Shown in pieces: positions 33,131 through 41,672 of a stretch of DNA of 64,000 nucleotides (its first letter is position 1; each line of letters begins with the position of its first letter). The DNA comes from Fumia sp045645505 (GTDB lineage Bacteria; Bacillota; Clostridia; Oscillospirales; Ruminococcaceae): the NCBI GenBank assembly GCA_045645505.1, contig JAZRIW010000001.1:1-64000 (forward strand). Direction: 5' to 3'. The position numbers and the translations under genes are program-made. The notes under the pieces were generated by a model. It saw nothing but the letters and a program-made list of their open reading frames with translations, was not told where the DNA came from and searched no databases.

Positions 33131-34000
33131 CTAAACCCTTTTTGTATAAATTATTGTATCGTTTACATAGAATTCGTCGTTTGATTTAAATGGTATAGTG
33201 CATTCTTTATCGGAAAAAGTTCCAATATATTCAGGGCTTACAATTGCAGTAACTGCAACACCTTGTGAAACTTCAATTGAATAGGATTTTTCGTTATCAG
33301 TATCTGCATCAGCAATAACTGTAACTGTTCTTTTTTCTTCGGAGCCATAGTTAGTAAGGTGACTTGGAATTTCATAAGGCTTATTGTTATATTCAATATC
33401 AAAAGAAAGAAGCTTCTTTTCCACACCGCTTCTGTTTATGATTATAACATCCCAGCCCAATAAATATCCCTTATCATTGAGCTTAAACACCACGTATCCG
33501 TCAAGGGCATCCAAAGCCAGATCATAGTCATGATAATAAGACTGAATTTCCATAACACTGAGCTCAAATGTTAATTCCCTGCCATCTGAAACTTCTTTTT
33601 CCTTACAATTCTCAGCAGAAGCAAAAGAGTTTACCAATAAAATATCTGACCACATCTTGCGATATTCGTTGATATAATCATTTTCAACAAACAAAGTCTC
33701 AAAAATAGCACCATTATCGGAATCAAAACCAAACATTTTATCCTTTGTGATAATCATCACGTTACGAAAACTGTCTTCTTTTACAATCATATCCTTATCG
33801 GCATAAAGATAGGTAGAATAAACACCTTCTCCCTCTTCCCCATAAAACTGACTGTGTATTGAAACGTTATCATATTCTTTAAGGACAGAATCTACAGTGT
33901 TTTTAGCATATATATCCTCTTTTGTAAGCACTTTATCTGAACAAGAAGAAAAACTAAGCAAGGTGGCAACTGATAATAAAATAAGCATAAACCTTTTCAT
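33131..34000 (-). CDS. Putative lipoprotein of unknown function
   Basis: A 289-residue exported protein with a lipobox, MKRFMLILLSVATLLSFSSC. The mature part begins SDKVLTKEDIYAKNTVDSVLKEY and is beta-rich; a LolA/YcnI-like barrel is conceivable but not shown. The C-terminal part, from about residue 215, reads TVTVIADADTDNEKSYSIEVSQGVAV, like a small repeat-type domain with KECTIPFKS. ATG at 34000 is preferred to a GTG three codons upstream because of AAGGAAG 8 bases before it. No function is assigned. Confidence 0.7.
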   Translation of the reverse strand: MKRFMLILLSVATLLSFSSCSDKVLTKEDIYAKNTVDSVLKEYDNVSIHSQFYGEEGEGVYSTYLYADKDMIVKEDSFRNVMIITKDKMFGFDSDNGAIFETLFVENDYINEYRKMWSDILLVNSFASAENCKEKEVSDGRELTFELSVMEIQSYYHDYDLALDALDGYVVFKLNDKGYLLGWDVIIINRSGVEKKLLSFDIEYNNKPYEIPSHLTNYGSEEKRTVTVIADADTDNEKSYSIEVSQGVAVTAIVSPEYIGTFSDKECTIPFKSNDEFYVNDTIIYTKRV

Positions 34001-34073
34001 AAAATCCACTTCCTTTTAATAAAAATTATTTCAATATTCTAAATTAAATACAATTATTTACATATAGAAATTA

Positions 34074-34102
34074 TTGACTACTGTAACAATATATGATATA
34101 AT
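34074..34102 (+). promoter_or_regulatory. Consensus promoter of the structured RNA gene
   Basis: TTGACT (34074-34079) and perfect TATAAT (34097-34102) are exactly 17 bases apart. The predicted start, about 34109, coincides with the first base of a long RNA stem. No coding sequence with a ribosome binding site follows. Confidence 0.88.
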
Positions 34103-34108
34103 GCGATT

Positions 34109-34346
34109 GTCACATAAATTCTCAATATCTCACTTAGGATAGGTGTGTATTTTTATCGTTATTTTTGGTAAAAATGCAGACTCTATTTTCGCATACTTAT
34201 CCAAGTGTGAGAGAATTTGTGTGACAACAAACAGAGTTGTGCATTTTTCGTGCACTGACTTTTGTTGGTGCACTTTTTTAATTTTGCACTCTGTTTTAAA
34301 AGGTTTCGACACTTCTAAGAAATCCGCTTATACGGCGGATTTTTTC
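34109..34346 (+). ncRNA. Independent structured noncoding RNA, family not identified
   Basis: A 238-base transcription unit with its own promoter and terminator. The first half folds on itself: the first 15 bases (34109-34123) pair with 34211-34225 with one G-U wobble. Inside, CACTT/AAGTG, GGATA/TATCC and GTGTG/CATAC extend the rod with small bulges to a terminal arm near 34150-34190. The second half has nested GTGCAC palindromes (near 34238, 34250 and 34268) inside an AAACAGA/TCTGTTT stem, then the terminator hairpin. Frames through it lack ribosome binding sites. It does not show tmRNA, SRP or RNase P signatures. A rod with paired ends recalls 6S RNA, but the 120-base 3' domain does not fit. 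Confidence 0.8.
34320..34346 (+). terminator. Terminator of the structured RNA gene
   Basis: AAATCCGC and GCGGATTT enclose TTATACG and are followed by TTTTC. Confidence 0.88.
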
Positions 34347-34409
34347 ATTCCAGAACTTTTAAAAATTTTAGAAAATCCACACAGTATGATTATATCATAA
34401 AAATACTGA

Positions 34410-35126
34410 TCATACAATACCAATTTCACTCTTTAAAAGCTTAAATATAACATCGTATCCATCGTCATTCGGATGCAATCCGTCACGCAGAAGACTGTCG
34501 GGTAAAACATCATTTTTCTCACAATAATCCCAAAAAAGTGAATACATATCTATAAATGGAAATCCGCACTCAAAATGTGCTTTCAGATAAAGATTATGTA
34601 TATCTTCCATATGAATTACACGCCAGTAATTCTCACCATCTTTTTCATTTGTACTTGAAACCGGAATATTAGCTACTAAAATATAATCCTTTTTATTTTT
34701 CTCAAATACCTTGTTAAGTCTTAAAATCTCGTTGTAAACAAAGGTACAATGTTCTTCTTTACCGGGGCGTCTTTCACTATCTTCAAAAAACACGTGTCTG
34801 TTATTTGTACCGATAGTGCAAATAATTATATCATCATCCTCAGAAACCAATTTATCAAAATTCTCAATCACAAAACCTATATCTGTTCCGCTACAGGCAT
34901 TATTTATAACCTTGCAATTAAATCTGCTTTCCAAAAACTCTTTAAACGACTTTGCCCAGCAGTATCCATAAGGATTTCTTTTAAAACCTTCTACAATCGG
35001 TTCACCATTTTGCTCAAAACCGCTTCCGCCACTGCCATGAGTAATTGAATCGCCCAAAAGCTTAATATTCACTGTTTTATCAGATAAAATAAGCTTACTG
35101 AAAATTCTTACAACATCTTTGTTCAT
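34410..35126 (-). CDS. SGNH/GDSL hydrolase
   Basis: A 238-residue esterase-type hydrolase of the SGNH fold. Block I is LLGDSITHGSG near residue 24 with the catalytic Ser, the Gly block is near ACSGTDIG, block III is IGTNNRH near 105, and block V is DGLHPNDDGYD near 218 with catalytic Asp and His. There is no signal peptide, so it acts in the cytoplasm, probably on acetylated sugars or lipids. ATG at 35126 is preferred (AGGAG 9 bases upstream) over one six codons earlier. Its start lies within the end of the sugar-isomerase-like gene, so the two are translationally linked. Confidence 0.88.
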   Translation of the reverse strand: MNKDVVRIFSKLILSDKTVNIKLLGDSITHGSGGSGFEQNGEPIVEGFKRNPYGYCWAKSFKEFLESRFNCKVINNACSGTDIGFVIENFDKLVSEDDDIIICTIGTNNRHVFFEDSERRPGKEEHCTFVYNEILRLNKVFEKNKKDYILVANIPVSSTNEKDGENYWRVIHMEDIHNLYLKAHFECGFPFIDMYSLFWDYCEKNDVLPDSLLRDGLHPNDDGYDVIFKLLKSEIGIV

Positions 35127-35889
35127 GTTTTTTAATCTCCTCATAAGAGCTTAAAAGTTCCTCATATTCTTTATAATTTCTGCGATAAAGTTCAAGTATA
35201 ACTCCACCATCAAAATTATGCTTATGAAGCAAAGAGAAAAACCTTGAAAAATCAGTATCTCCCTCTCCTATTGGCAAACACTCCTCAAGTGCGGTACCAT
35301 CGCTTATATGGATATGACAAATATTATCAGAAAGTGTCTTAAACATTTCAAAGAAATCAGTCTCAGACCTTCTCGCTTGTTTTAAATCAAGGACAAATTT
35401 CACATCATTTTTTAAAGCTTTCTGCATATTTTTTAAAAACTCAAAACTACCGCTTTTACATCTTGAAACATTCTCCTGAGCCACCGTCACAGAAAACTCC
35501 TGACCTAACTTAAAAAGCTTTAAATACCTTTCAAAATATCTTTCCTCAGGGCAACTGTCATTAGAGCCGTGAAGCACTAAAATCTCGGCTCCGAGTTCAT
35601 TTGCCGCCTCGAAATACCTTTTATACATCTCAAGCCCGTCATCTACCCTGCGTTCATATTCCGAGAAAAAAAGCATAGGTTCAAGCTGACAGGTAAAAGG
35701 GTGAACAGAAATTACCTTAGTTCCCCCAAAATCAAAAATACCCTTTAATTTTTTCAGATATTCTTTTTTAGTTTCAAGAAAAGAATTGATAAAAATCTCG
35801 GTAGCCTCTACCCTGTTATCAGCTAAAAATGAAGCCGCATCTTCGGTGAGCATTGGATAAAAGCATGATGTAGAAATTCCTGCATACAT
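35095..35889 (-). CDS. Sugar phosphate isomerase/epimerase-like TIM-barrel protein
   Basis: A 264-residue protein of the xylose-isomerase-like TIM-barrel superfamily. Metal-ligand blocks are ISVHPF near residue 60, LVLHGSND near 105, VAQENVSR near 137, FVLDLKQA near 163, CHIHISDG near 191 and GGVILELYR near 230. Substrate unknown. Its gene end overlaps the start of the SGNH hydrolase, suggesting a joint role in carbohydrate metabolism. GAGGTA precedes the ATG. Confidence 0.85.
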   Translation of the reverse strand: MYAGISTSCFYPMLTEDAASFLADNRVEATEIFINSFLETKKEYLKKLKGIFDFGGTKVISVHPFTCQLEPMLFFSEYERRVDDGLEMYKRYFEAANELGAEILVLHGSNDSCPEERYFERYLKLFKLGQEFSVTVAQENVSRCKSGSFEFLKNMQKALKNDVKFVLDLKQARRSETDFFEMFKTLSDNICHIHISDGTALEECLPIGEGDTDFSRFFSLLHKHNFDGGVILELYRRNYKEYEELLSSYEEIKKHEQRCCKNFQ

Positions 35890-35909
35890 AATACTTACCT
35901 CAAAAATCA

Positions 35910-35937
35910 GAAAAAGCCACCCAAAATGAGTGGCTTA
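35910..35937. terminator. Terminator between secF and the sugar isomerase-like gene
   Basis: AAGCCAC and GTGGCTT enclose CCAAAATGA and are flanked by A and T runs; it closes the secDF operon on the minus strand. Confidence 0.75.
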
Positions 35938-35945
35938 ATTCTTTA

Positions 35946-36902
35946 TTATACGTTCTTACCACGTTTTCTGCGGATTTTAAACTGTTGCCAAACAACCCAT
36001 ATCGGACCTGAAAGACAGATAGAGGAATAAGCACCTGAAATCAAACCGATAATCAACGGGAATGCAAAAGTAATAATCGACTGTGTATTGTTGATTAAAG
36101 CCAAGATGCAAACAACTACCATTGCAATTAAAGTAGAGATAGTTGTGTTGATTGTTCTTGAAAGTGTCTGGTTGATTGAAAGGTTAACAATATCCTTGAT
36201 GTTTCCTTCAGAAATGCGACCAACATGAGCATTTGCATTTTCACGGATACGGTCGTAAATAACGATGGTATCATTTACAGAGTAGCCTAAGATAACTAAA
36301 AGTACAGCAATAAAGTTATCATCTAACGACATACGGAAGATAATAAAAATAGCAAATACTACCAAAATATCATGAAGCAAAGCCACAACCGCAAACACAC
36401 CTGCGGACCAACCACCAATTTTTCTGAATCGCAAAGCGATATATAAAATCATAAAGATTGCAGAGAAAGCAACAGCAACCAAAGATTTTAAAAGGAAGTC
36501 TTTACCCATTGTAGGTGAAACCGAGTTGATAGAAACAGTTTTAATTGTATTATCAGGATATTTTTCCTGCAAAGAAGAAGTCATATTATTCTGCTCTTCA
36601 ACAGAAAGTCCTTCTTTGGAAGCGAATGTCAATACAACATTAGGCTCATCGGTTACAGCATTCTTAGAATTACGTGCAGAAACCTCCATGCCGGTAGATT
36701 CATTGACAAAAGCTTCAACATCTTCAAGGTTCAACTCACCGGAATAAGAATAAGTAGCAATTGTACCACCCTTAAACTGGATATCGAGATTTACACCGAA
36801 AATAAAAGCAAAAATCAACGCAACAGCGATAATAGAACAAGAAATAATGTAACAAATTTTTCTGCTCTTTACAAAATCAAAGGTAGGAATTTTCATAGCC
36901 AT
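35946..36902 (-). CDS. secF: Protein translocase subunit SecF
   Basis: A 318-residue membrane component of the Sec translocon that uses the proton gradient to help pull exported proteins out. It has six expected membrane segments, the first at about 13-37, with the family blocks GVNLDIQFKGGTIATYSY near 36, SVSPTMGKDF near 126, and VILGYSVNDTIVIYDRIRENA near 200-220. The ATG overlaps the secD stop by one base, and its GGAGGTG site lies in the secD end. Confidence 0.96.
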   Translation of the reverse strand: MAMKIPTFDFVKSRKICYIISCSIIAVALIFAFIFGVNLDIQFKGGTIATYSYSGELNLEDVEAFVNESTGMEVSARNSKNAVTDEPNVVLTFASKEGLSVEEQNNMTSSLQEKYPDNTIKTVSINSVSPTMGKDFLLKSLVAVAFSAIFMILYIALRFRKIGGWSAGVFAVVALLHDILVVFAIFIIFRMSLDDNFIAVLLVILGYSVNDTIVIYDRIRENANAHVGRISEGNIKDIVNLSINQTLSRTINTTISTLIAMVVVCILALINNTQSIITFAFPLIIGLISGAYSSICLSGPIWVVWQQFKIRRKRGKNV

Positions 36903-38305
36903 TATTTCTCACCTCCATAATACCACGGTTTGCGGAAGATTTTAAATTTAGAAATTGATTTCAGCATAAGCTTAGAAGCAGTAACACCAAATACAAAGTT
37001 CATGATAGCACCTACGAGCAAGGTATAACCGAATGAGTAAATAGCACCTGCAGTAGATTGACCGAAACCAATAAACAAGAATGAGAGAAGTTTTGCAAAG
37101 AGTGAATCAGAAGGACCGAAAGCACCCATCAAAACAATAGCGATGATGATAAGAGTTAAGTTACCATCAAAAATAGCAGAAAATGCTCTTTCATAACCTA
37201 AAGCGATAGAACCGTCGATAGATTTACCGCTTGAAATCTCTTCTTTAATACGTGCAGCAGAGATAATGTTAGCATCAACACCCATACCTACTGAAAGGAT
37301 AATACCCGCAATACCTGGCAAAGTTAAAGTAAAGCTTGAAATGAAAGGTAAGAAACCTGTAACAGCGGCAATAGAACCTGCAACCTGTCCAAGCAATGCG
37401 ATAACAGCAACTGCGCCGGGGAGACGATACATAAATGTTACGAAAAGTGCAACAAGGATAAATGCAATAATACCTGCAAGAATCATAACATCTCTTGCGC
37501 CCATACCAAGTGTCGGGTCAATGGTATTAAAGTCCTGAGTTTCAAGTTTAAAGGGCAATGCACCTGAGTTAATCTTATCAGCAAGTGCCTGAGCTTCTTC
37601 AGGAGTAAAATCACCTGTAATCTGAGCTTTACCGTCAGTAATAGCATCATTAACAGTCGGATAAGAAATCATAGTGTCGTCCATCCAGATTGAAATAACA
37701 CCCTTTGAAGCAGCAAGACGTGTGGTAGCATCAGCAAATTTCTGCTTACCTGAATCATTAAGCTCAAGGCTTACAATGTAAGAAGGATTATCCTGACCAT
37801 TGTCAATATAACCTGCCTGAGCTGATTTAATATCAGCACCCTCCAAAATTACATTGGAAGCAGTAATACCTGTGGGTTTTCCGCTTGCATCAATCTCATT
37901 ACCTTCTCTGAAAGTAAGAAGAGCGGTTTCGCCGAGCTCTTTAATAGCAGTTTCAGGATCGTAATTAGATTCTCCCTCTTTCCAGGGGAAACGAACCAAA
38001 ACTCTGTCTTTGTTGTAGTCAACATAGACTTCATTATCGGTAATGTGTAAATTAACAAGACGCTGTTCGATAACAGCACGCGCAGCGTTCATCTGTTCAT
38101 CGGTAGCATCAATACCCTCGGGAGGTGTAAATGTAACGTCAACACCGCCTCGAATGTCGATACCCCAACGGATATCGTTTCCGCCCTTAAAATAAGTCGT
38201 TTTCTTATCACCATATACAGTAGAAAGACCGGTAAAGGAAACTACTGTCAAGAGGATGATAAAAATTGACACAATGAAAAAGACGGATTTTCCAACTCGT
38301 TTCAT
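36902..38305 (-). CDS. secD: Protein translocase subunit SecD
   Basis: A 467-residue SecD, partner of SecF. It has an N-terminal membrane helix, GGNDIRWGIDIRGGVDVTFTPPEG near residue 38, the large P1 periplasmic-type domain (about 60-250), GALPFKLETQDFNTIDPTLG near 265 and five C-terminal helices with GMGVDANIISAARIKEEI near 348. The ATG at 38305 (MKRVGKSVFF) is preferred since GGAGGAA lies 8 bases upstream; a longer frame adds 21 cysteine-rich residues that do not belong. It is the first gene of the secDF operon. Confidence 0.96.
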   Translation of the reverse strand: MKRVGKSVFFIVSIFIILLTVVSFTGLSTVYGDKKTTYFKGGNDIRWGIDIRGGVDVTFTPPEGIDATDEQMNAARAVIEQRLVNLHITDNEVYVDYNKDRVLVRFPWKEGESNYDPETAIKELGETALLTFREGNEIDASGKPTGITASNVILEGADIKSAQAGYIDNGQDNPSYIVSLELNDSGKQKFADATTRLAASKGVISIWMDDTMISYPTVNDAITDGKAQITGDFTPEEAQALADKINSGALPFKLETQDFNTIDPTLGMGARDVMILAGIIAFILVALFVTFMYRLPGAVAVIALLGQVAGSIAAVTGFLPFISSFTLTLPGIAGIILSVGMGVDANIISAARIKEEISSGKSIDGSIALGYERAFSAIFDGNLTLIIIAIVLMGAFGPSDSLFAKLLSFLFIGFGQSTAGAIYSFGYTLLVGAIMNFVFGVTASKLMLKSISKFKIFRKPWYYGGEK

Positions 38306-38425
38306 GGGACAATTCCTCCAGTATTTCTGAATTATCTGCCTGTCACAGCTAAAAATATGACAAGACATCGGTAAAGTATATTATATAAGAATTATCTTAA
38401 AAAGTCAAGTAAAATACCATTATAT

Positions 38426-38454
38426 TTGCAACTTTTTACAAAATATGTTATAAT
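38426..38454 (+). promoter_or_regulatory. Promoter of the queT leader
   Basis: TTGCAA (38426-38431) and perfect TATAAT (38449-38454) are 17 bases apart, just upstream of the pseudoknot leader. Confidence 0.8.
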
Positions 38455-38465
38455 ACATAACATTG

Positions 38466-38534
38466 TAGTGGTTTCACCCGTGCCCGACCACGATAAAACA
38501 GTAAATATTGTAAATTTTGTTGCACGGAGAAGGA
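38466..38534 (+). ncRNA. Probable preQ1 riboswitch (pseudoknot leader of queT)
   Basis: The hairpin GTGGT (38468-38472)/ACCAC (38487-38491) has CCGTGC (38478-38483) in its loop. That loop is perfectly complementary to GCACGG (38522-38527), which overlaps the ribosome binding site GGAGAAGG of the next gene. The result is an H-type pseudoknot that can hide the binding site. An AT-rich stretch between the two pseudoknot parts (ACAGTAAATATTGT) can form an extra hairpin. Downstream is a QueT-type transporter, the usual target of preQ1 riboswitches, so ligand assignment rests on context. Class II or III is more likely than class I. Confidence 0.75.
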
Positions 38535-38541
38535 TGTAAAA

Positions 38542-39048
38542 ATGGTAAAAAAACTCATGAAAATCTCTTTAATAGGAGCTTTATACACAGCCCTCACCTT
38601 TATAAGCGCTCCTTTTTCATTCGGAATGATTCAGTTTCGGTTAAGTGAAATCTTGTGCTTACTACCTTTATTCAGCCCCATTTCTGTTTTGGGAGTAACT
38701 TTTGGCTGCTTTGCTTCTAACCTTATCGGATTTTTCATAGGAATAAATCCAACGGGAATTTTAGATGCATTGATAGGCACTTTTGCTACATTTTCAGCAG
38801 GGGTATTGACCTGTCTCACAGGAAAGCTTATTACATCAAAGAAAATTAAAATCGTACTTGCCCCTCTCCCACCCGTCTTATTAAACGGACTTTTAATCGG
38901 TGCAGAATTGACCTTTATCTTTAAAGGAAGTTTTATTATAAATGCACTTTCGGTTGCAATCGGAGAAACAGTTATTTGCTATGGACTCGGAATGGTACTG
39001 ATATCTATTTTAATAAAAAATGATTTTTACAAGAAAATTTTTAAATAA
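38542..39048 (+). CDS. queT: QueT-family transporter (queuosine precursor uptake)
   Basis: A 168-residue membrane protein with about five hydrophobic segments and the QueT/COG4708 pattern: LMKISLIGALYTALTFISAPFSFG, QFRLSEILCLLPLF near residue 31, GCFASNLIGFF near 54 and GILDALIGTFATFSAG near 72. It is the likely substrate-binding subunit of an ECF-type uptake system for preQ1 or another queuosine precursor. It is monocistronic, behind a pseudoknot leader, and closed by a terminator. The energising EcfAT module is not in the window. Confidence 0.9.
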   Translation: MVKKLMKISLIGALYTALTFISAPFSFGMIQFRLSEILCLLPLFSPISVLGVTFGCFASNLIGFFIGINPTGILDALIGTFATFSAGVLTCLTGKLITSKKIKIVLAPLPPVLLNGLLIGAELTFIFKGSFIINALSVAIGETVICYGLGMVLISILIKNDFYKKIFK

Positions 39049-39049
39049 A

Positions 39050-39083
39050 AAAAGACCTGCTCTTTTCCAGCAGGTCTTTTTTT
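39050..39083. terminator. Terminator between queT and nhaC
   Basis: AAGACCTGCT and AGCAGGTCTT enclose CTTTTCC and are flanked by A and T runs; it serves convergent genes. Confidence 0.88.
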
Positions 39084-39089
39084 TATAGA

Positions 39090-40568
39090 TTAAGCTTTCT
39101 TTTTAATCTGAAAATATTTAATGAGCAAGAGGTTAATAACAAGGAGCACTGCACCAACACCTAAGCCCAGGTAACCATTTTCTGTAAATCCGGCAATAAG
39201 ATAACCGATTACACAATAAACGCAAACCAAAAGCGCATACGGAATCTGTGTGGACACATGGTCAATGTGATTACATCTTGCACCTGCAGATGAAAGAATT
39301 GTGGTATCAGAAATCGGAGAGATATGGTCACCACAAACAGCACCTGCCAAAACAGAAGAAACAGCGATTACGAAAAGTTCAGAATCAACACCGCCGAATA
39401 CTTCGAATACGATGGGAACCAAAATTGCGAAAGTACCCCAGGAAGTACCGGTAGCAAAAGCAAGTCCCAAAGAAACAAGGAACATAATAACAGGAATAAG
39501 AGCCAATATTGTAGTATTGCCTTCAACTAAACCGCCAACAAATCCACCTGCATCGAGGTAATCTTCACGGCAGATACCGCCGAGAGTCCATGCAAAGGTA
39601 AGAATGAGGATAGCAGGCACCATAGCCTTAAATCCGTCAACCATACTGTCAGCAAATTCCTTAAAGGAAATAACTCTGCGTGGCAAATACAAAAGACCGA
39701 TAAATACAATGGTGAAGAAACCACCTAAAGCAAGTGACATACCGGCACTGCAATCTGAGAAAGCGGTAATAATATCTTTACCTTCCAAAATTCCACCTGT
39801 GTAAAGCATGCAGAGAATACAGAAAACAATCAAAGCAATAATAGGCAAAACAAGGTCAATAATCTTACCATTTTCTTTTTCTTCACTCTGGTCAAAAGCA
39901 CTAACTTCATTATTTCCCATTTCGTATTTCTTCATCTTAGAGAAATCAAACTTAAAGCAAATAATAACTACTACCATTAAAAGAGTAAACAGAGCATAAA
40001 GGTTATAAGGAATAGTTCTTAAGAAAAGATTAAATCCGTCAAAACCGCTTCCCTCGGGCAAAGAAGAAGTAACAGCAGCAGCCCAGCTTGAAATCGGAGC
40101 GATAATACAAATAGGAGCAGCAGTAGCGTCGATAATGTACGCTAATTTTGCACGGGAGATTTTATGTCTGTCAGTAACAGGGCCCATAACGGTACCAACT
40201 GTAAGACAGTTAAAATAGTCGTCAACGAAAATTAACACACCAAGACCTGCAGTAGCAGCCAAAGCTCCTCTCGGAGTTTTGATAGTATTTGAAGCCCATT
40301 TACCATAAGCTCTTGAAGCACCTGATTTTGTAACAAGTGCAACAATCATACCGAGAAGTACGAGGAAAATAACAATCGGAACGTTTTCTCCTACCTTAGC
40401 AGACATAACATCAACGATTGTTGTCAATGCTCCACCCACATTAAACTGTGTGTAGAAAAGACCGCCTGCAAGGATACCGAGCAAAAGTGAAAAATAAACT
40501 TCTTTGGTGATAAGCGCAAGTGCAATCGCAATAACAGGAGGCACGAGTGCCCAAAAGGTTCCTACCAT
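39090..40568 (-). CDS. nhaC: Na+/H+ antiporter NhaC family
   Basis: A 492-residue polytopic transporter with about twelve membrane segments. Family blocks are FVDDYFNCLTVGTVMGPVTDRHKISRAKLAYIIDATAAP near residues 114-152, FATGTSWGTFAILVPI near 380 and VCGDHISPISDTTILSSAGARCNHIDHVSTQIPYAL near 418-452. It belongs to the NhaC ion-transporter superfamily; sodium/proton exchange or amino-acid exchange coupled to sodium is possible. A GGAGGAAGG site precedes the ATG. The gene is divergent from the GH43-like gene. Confidence 0.92.
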   Translation of the reverse strand: MVGTFWALVPPVIAIALALITKEVYFSLLLGILAGGLFYTQFNVGGALTTIVDVMSAKVGENVPIVIFLVLLGMIVALVTKSGASRAYGKWASNTIKTPRGALAATAGLGVLIFVDDYFNCLTVGTVMGPVTDRHKISRAKLAYIIDATAAPICIIAPISSWAAAVTSSLPEGSGFDGFNLFLRTIPYNLYALFTLLMVVVIICFKFDFSKMKKYEMGNNEVSAFDQSEEKENGKIIDLVLPIIALIVFCILCMLYTGGILEGKDIITAFSDCSAGMSLALGGFFTIVFIGLLYLPRRVISFKEFADSMVDGFKAMVPAILILTFAWTLGGICREDYLDAGGFVGGLVEGNTTILALIPVIMFLVSLGLAFATGTSWGTFAILVPIVFEVFGGVDSELFVIAVSSVLAGAVCGDHISPISDTTILSSAGARCNHIDHVSTQIPYALLVCVYCVIGYLIAGFTENGYLGLGVGAVLLVINLLLIKYFQIKKKA

Positions 40569-40626
40569 AATTTACATCCTTCCTCCGATAAATCGGATAT
40601 ATTTCAGCAAATTATAACATAATTTT

Positions 40627-40659
40627 ACAAAAAATGCAATAGTTTTTTGCATTTTTTGT
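40627..40659. promoter_or_regulatory. Perfect 13-bp inverted repeat between divergent nhaC and GH43-like genes
   Basis: ACAAAAAATGCAA (40627-40639) and TTGCATTTTTTGT (40647-40659) enclose TAGTTTT. The repeat lies upstream of both genes and just before the GH43 promoter, so it is more likely an operator than a terminator. Confidence 0.5.
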
Positions 40660-40668
40660 GATATTTAC

Positions 40669-40697
40669 TTGTAAAAGAAAAATCATTATGCTATAAT
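40669..40697 (+). promoter_or_regulatory. Promoter of the GH43-like gene
   Basis: TTGTAA (40669-40674) and perfect TATAAT (40692-40697) are 17 bases apart, 29 bases before the start codon. Confidence 0.78.
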
Positions 40698-40726
40698 CTA
40701 GGAAAAATAAAAAGAGGTGTATGTTT

Positions 40727-41629
40727 ATGCTGTTAAAACAAAGCGGAGGTTATGAAGCACGTGATCCTTCTGTTATTTACCATAACAAAATATATTATCA
40801 CTGCTTTGTTAAAAATGCCGAAGAAATTTATATCGCCGCTTCCGATAAACCTGAAAATCTTTTAAATGCTACCGATCATTTGGTTTTTAAACCTGAGCCT
40901 GATAAAGAATATTCAAAACAGCTCTGGGCACCTGAGCTTCACATAATAGAAAATAAATGCTATATCTATATTGCCTGCGACGACGGACTCAACAAAAATC
41001 ACCGTATGTACGTCCTTGAAAACAATTCTGACAACCCTCTTAACCCCTATCACGTTGCAGGAAAAATCACCGACAGTACTGACCGCTGGGCTATAGACGG
41101 AACTGTTTTGCAATATAATAATGAGCTTTATATGCTATGGTCAGGCTGGGAAAAAGACATAAACGACCACCAGAATATCTATATTGCAAAAATGAGTGAC
41201 CCTTACACCATCTGTTCAGAACGCGTTATGATTTCAACCCCTGAATATGACTGGGAGAAAATGGACTGTGTTGGTGACGGAATCGGACTTCCCCTCATAA
41301 ACGAAGGCCCCTGTGTCTATATAAAAAACGATAAGCTCTTTGTTTTTTATTCGGCGTCAGGCTCCTGGGCAAATAACTACTGTATCGGAATTTTAGAATT
41401 TCTCGGAGGCGATTTATTAAATCCTCATAACTATAAAAAGCAACCATTCCCTGCCCTGTCTTCAAAAGACGGTCTTAACGGTCCCGGACATTGTTCGGTA
41501 TTTTCCGACTTAAAAGATGATTTTATTGCTTTTCATAACTATGATAAAGACAAAACAGAGGGCTGGCAAAATGTCCATGCCATTATAAGTCGTTTTGAAT
41601 TAAAAGACGGAAAGATTATTTTAAAATAA
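40727..41629 (+). CDS. Glycoside hydrolase family 43-like enzyme
   Basis: A 300-residue five-bladed beta-propeller enzyme of the GH43 type, probably an arabinofuranosidase or xylosidase. The catalytic base block is ARDPSVIYHNKIYY near residue 11, WAPELHIIENK is near 64, the middle Asp block is AIDGTVLQYNN near 122, and the general acid is in INEGPCVYIKN near 193. GPGHCSVF near 243 completes the active site. There is no signal peptide, so it acts on imported oligosaccharides. ATG at 40727 is preferred to 40721 because AGAGG then lies 9 bases upstream. Confidence 0.88.
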   Translation: MLLKQSGGYEARDPSVIYHNKIYYHCFVKNAEEIYIAASDKPENLLNATDHLVFKPEPDKEYSKQLWAPELHIIENKCYIYIACDDGLNKNHRMYVLENNSDNPLNPYHVAGKITDSTDRWAIDGTVLQYNNELYMLWSGWEKDINDHQNIYIAKMSDPYTICSERVMISTPEYDWEKMDCVGDGIGLPLINEGPCVYIKNDKLFVFYSASGSWANNYCIGILEFLGGDLLNPHNYKKQPFPALSSKDGLNGPGHCSVFSDLKDDFIAFHNYDKDKTEGWQNVHAIISRFELKDGKIILK

Positions 41630-41633
41630 ACTA

Positions 41634-41672
41634 AAAAGCCACGGTAATGCTTACGCACACCGTGGCATTTTT
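41634..41672. terminator. Terminator between the two convergent GH43-like genes
   Basis: GCCACGGT and ACCGTGGC enclose AATGCTTACGCAC and are flanked by A and T runs. Confidence 0.85.

Noticed and set aside
34109..34225. Assignment of the rod-like RNA as 6S RNA
   Set aside because: Ends pair as in 6S, but there is no large central bubble and transcription seems to continue another 120 bases, so I left the family open.
34143..34400. Plus-strand open frame of 85 codons over the structured RNA
   Set aside because: No ribosome binding site, cysteine-rich low-complexity translation, and it crosses the RNA stems and terminator.
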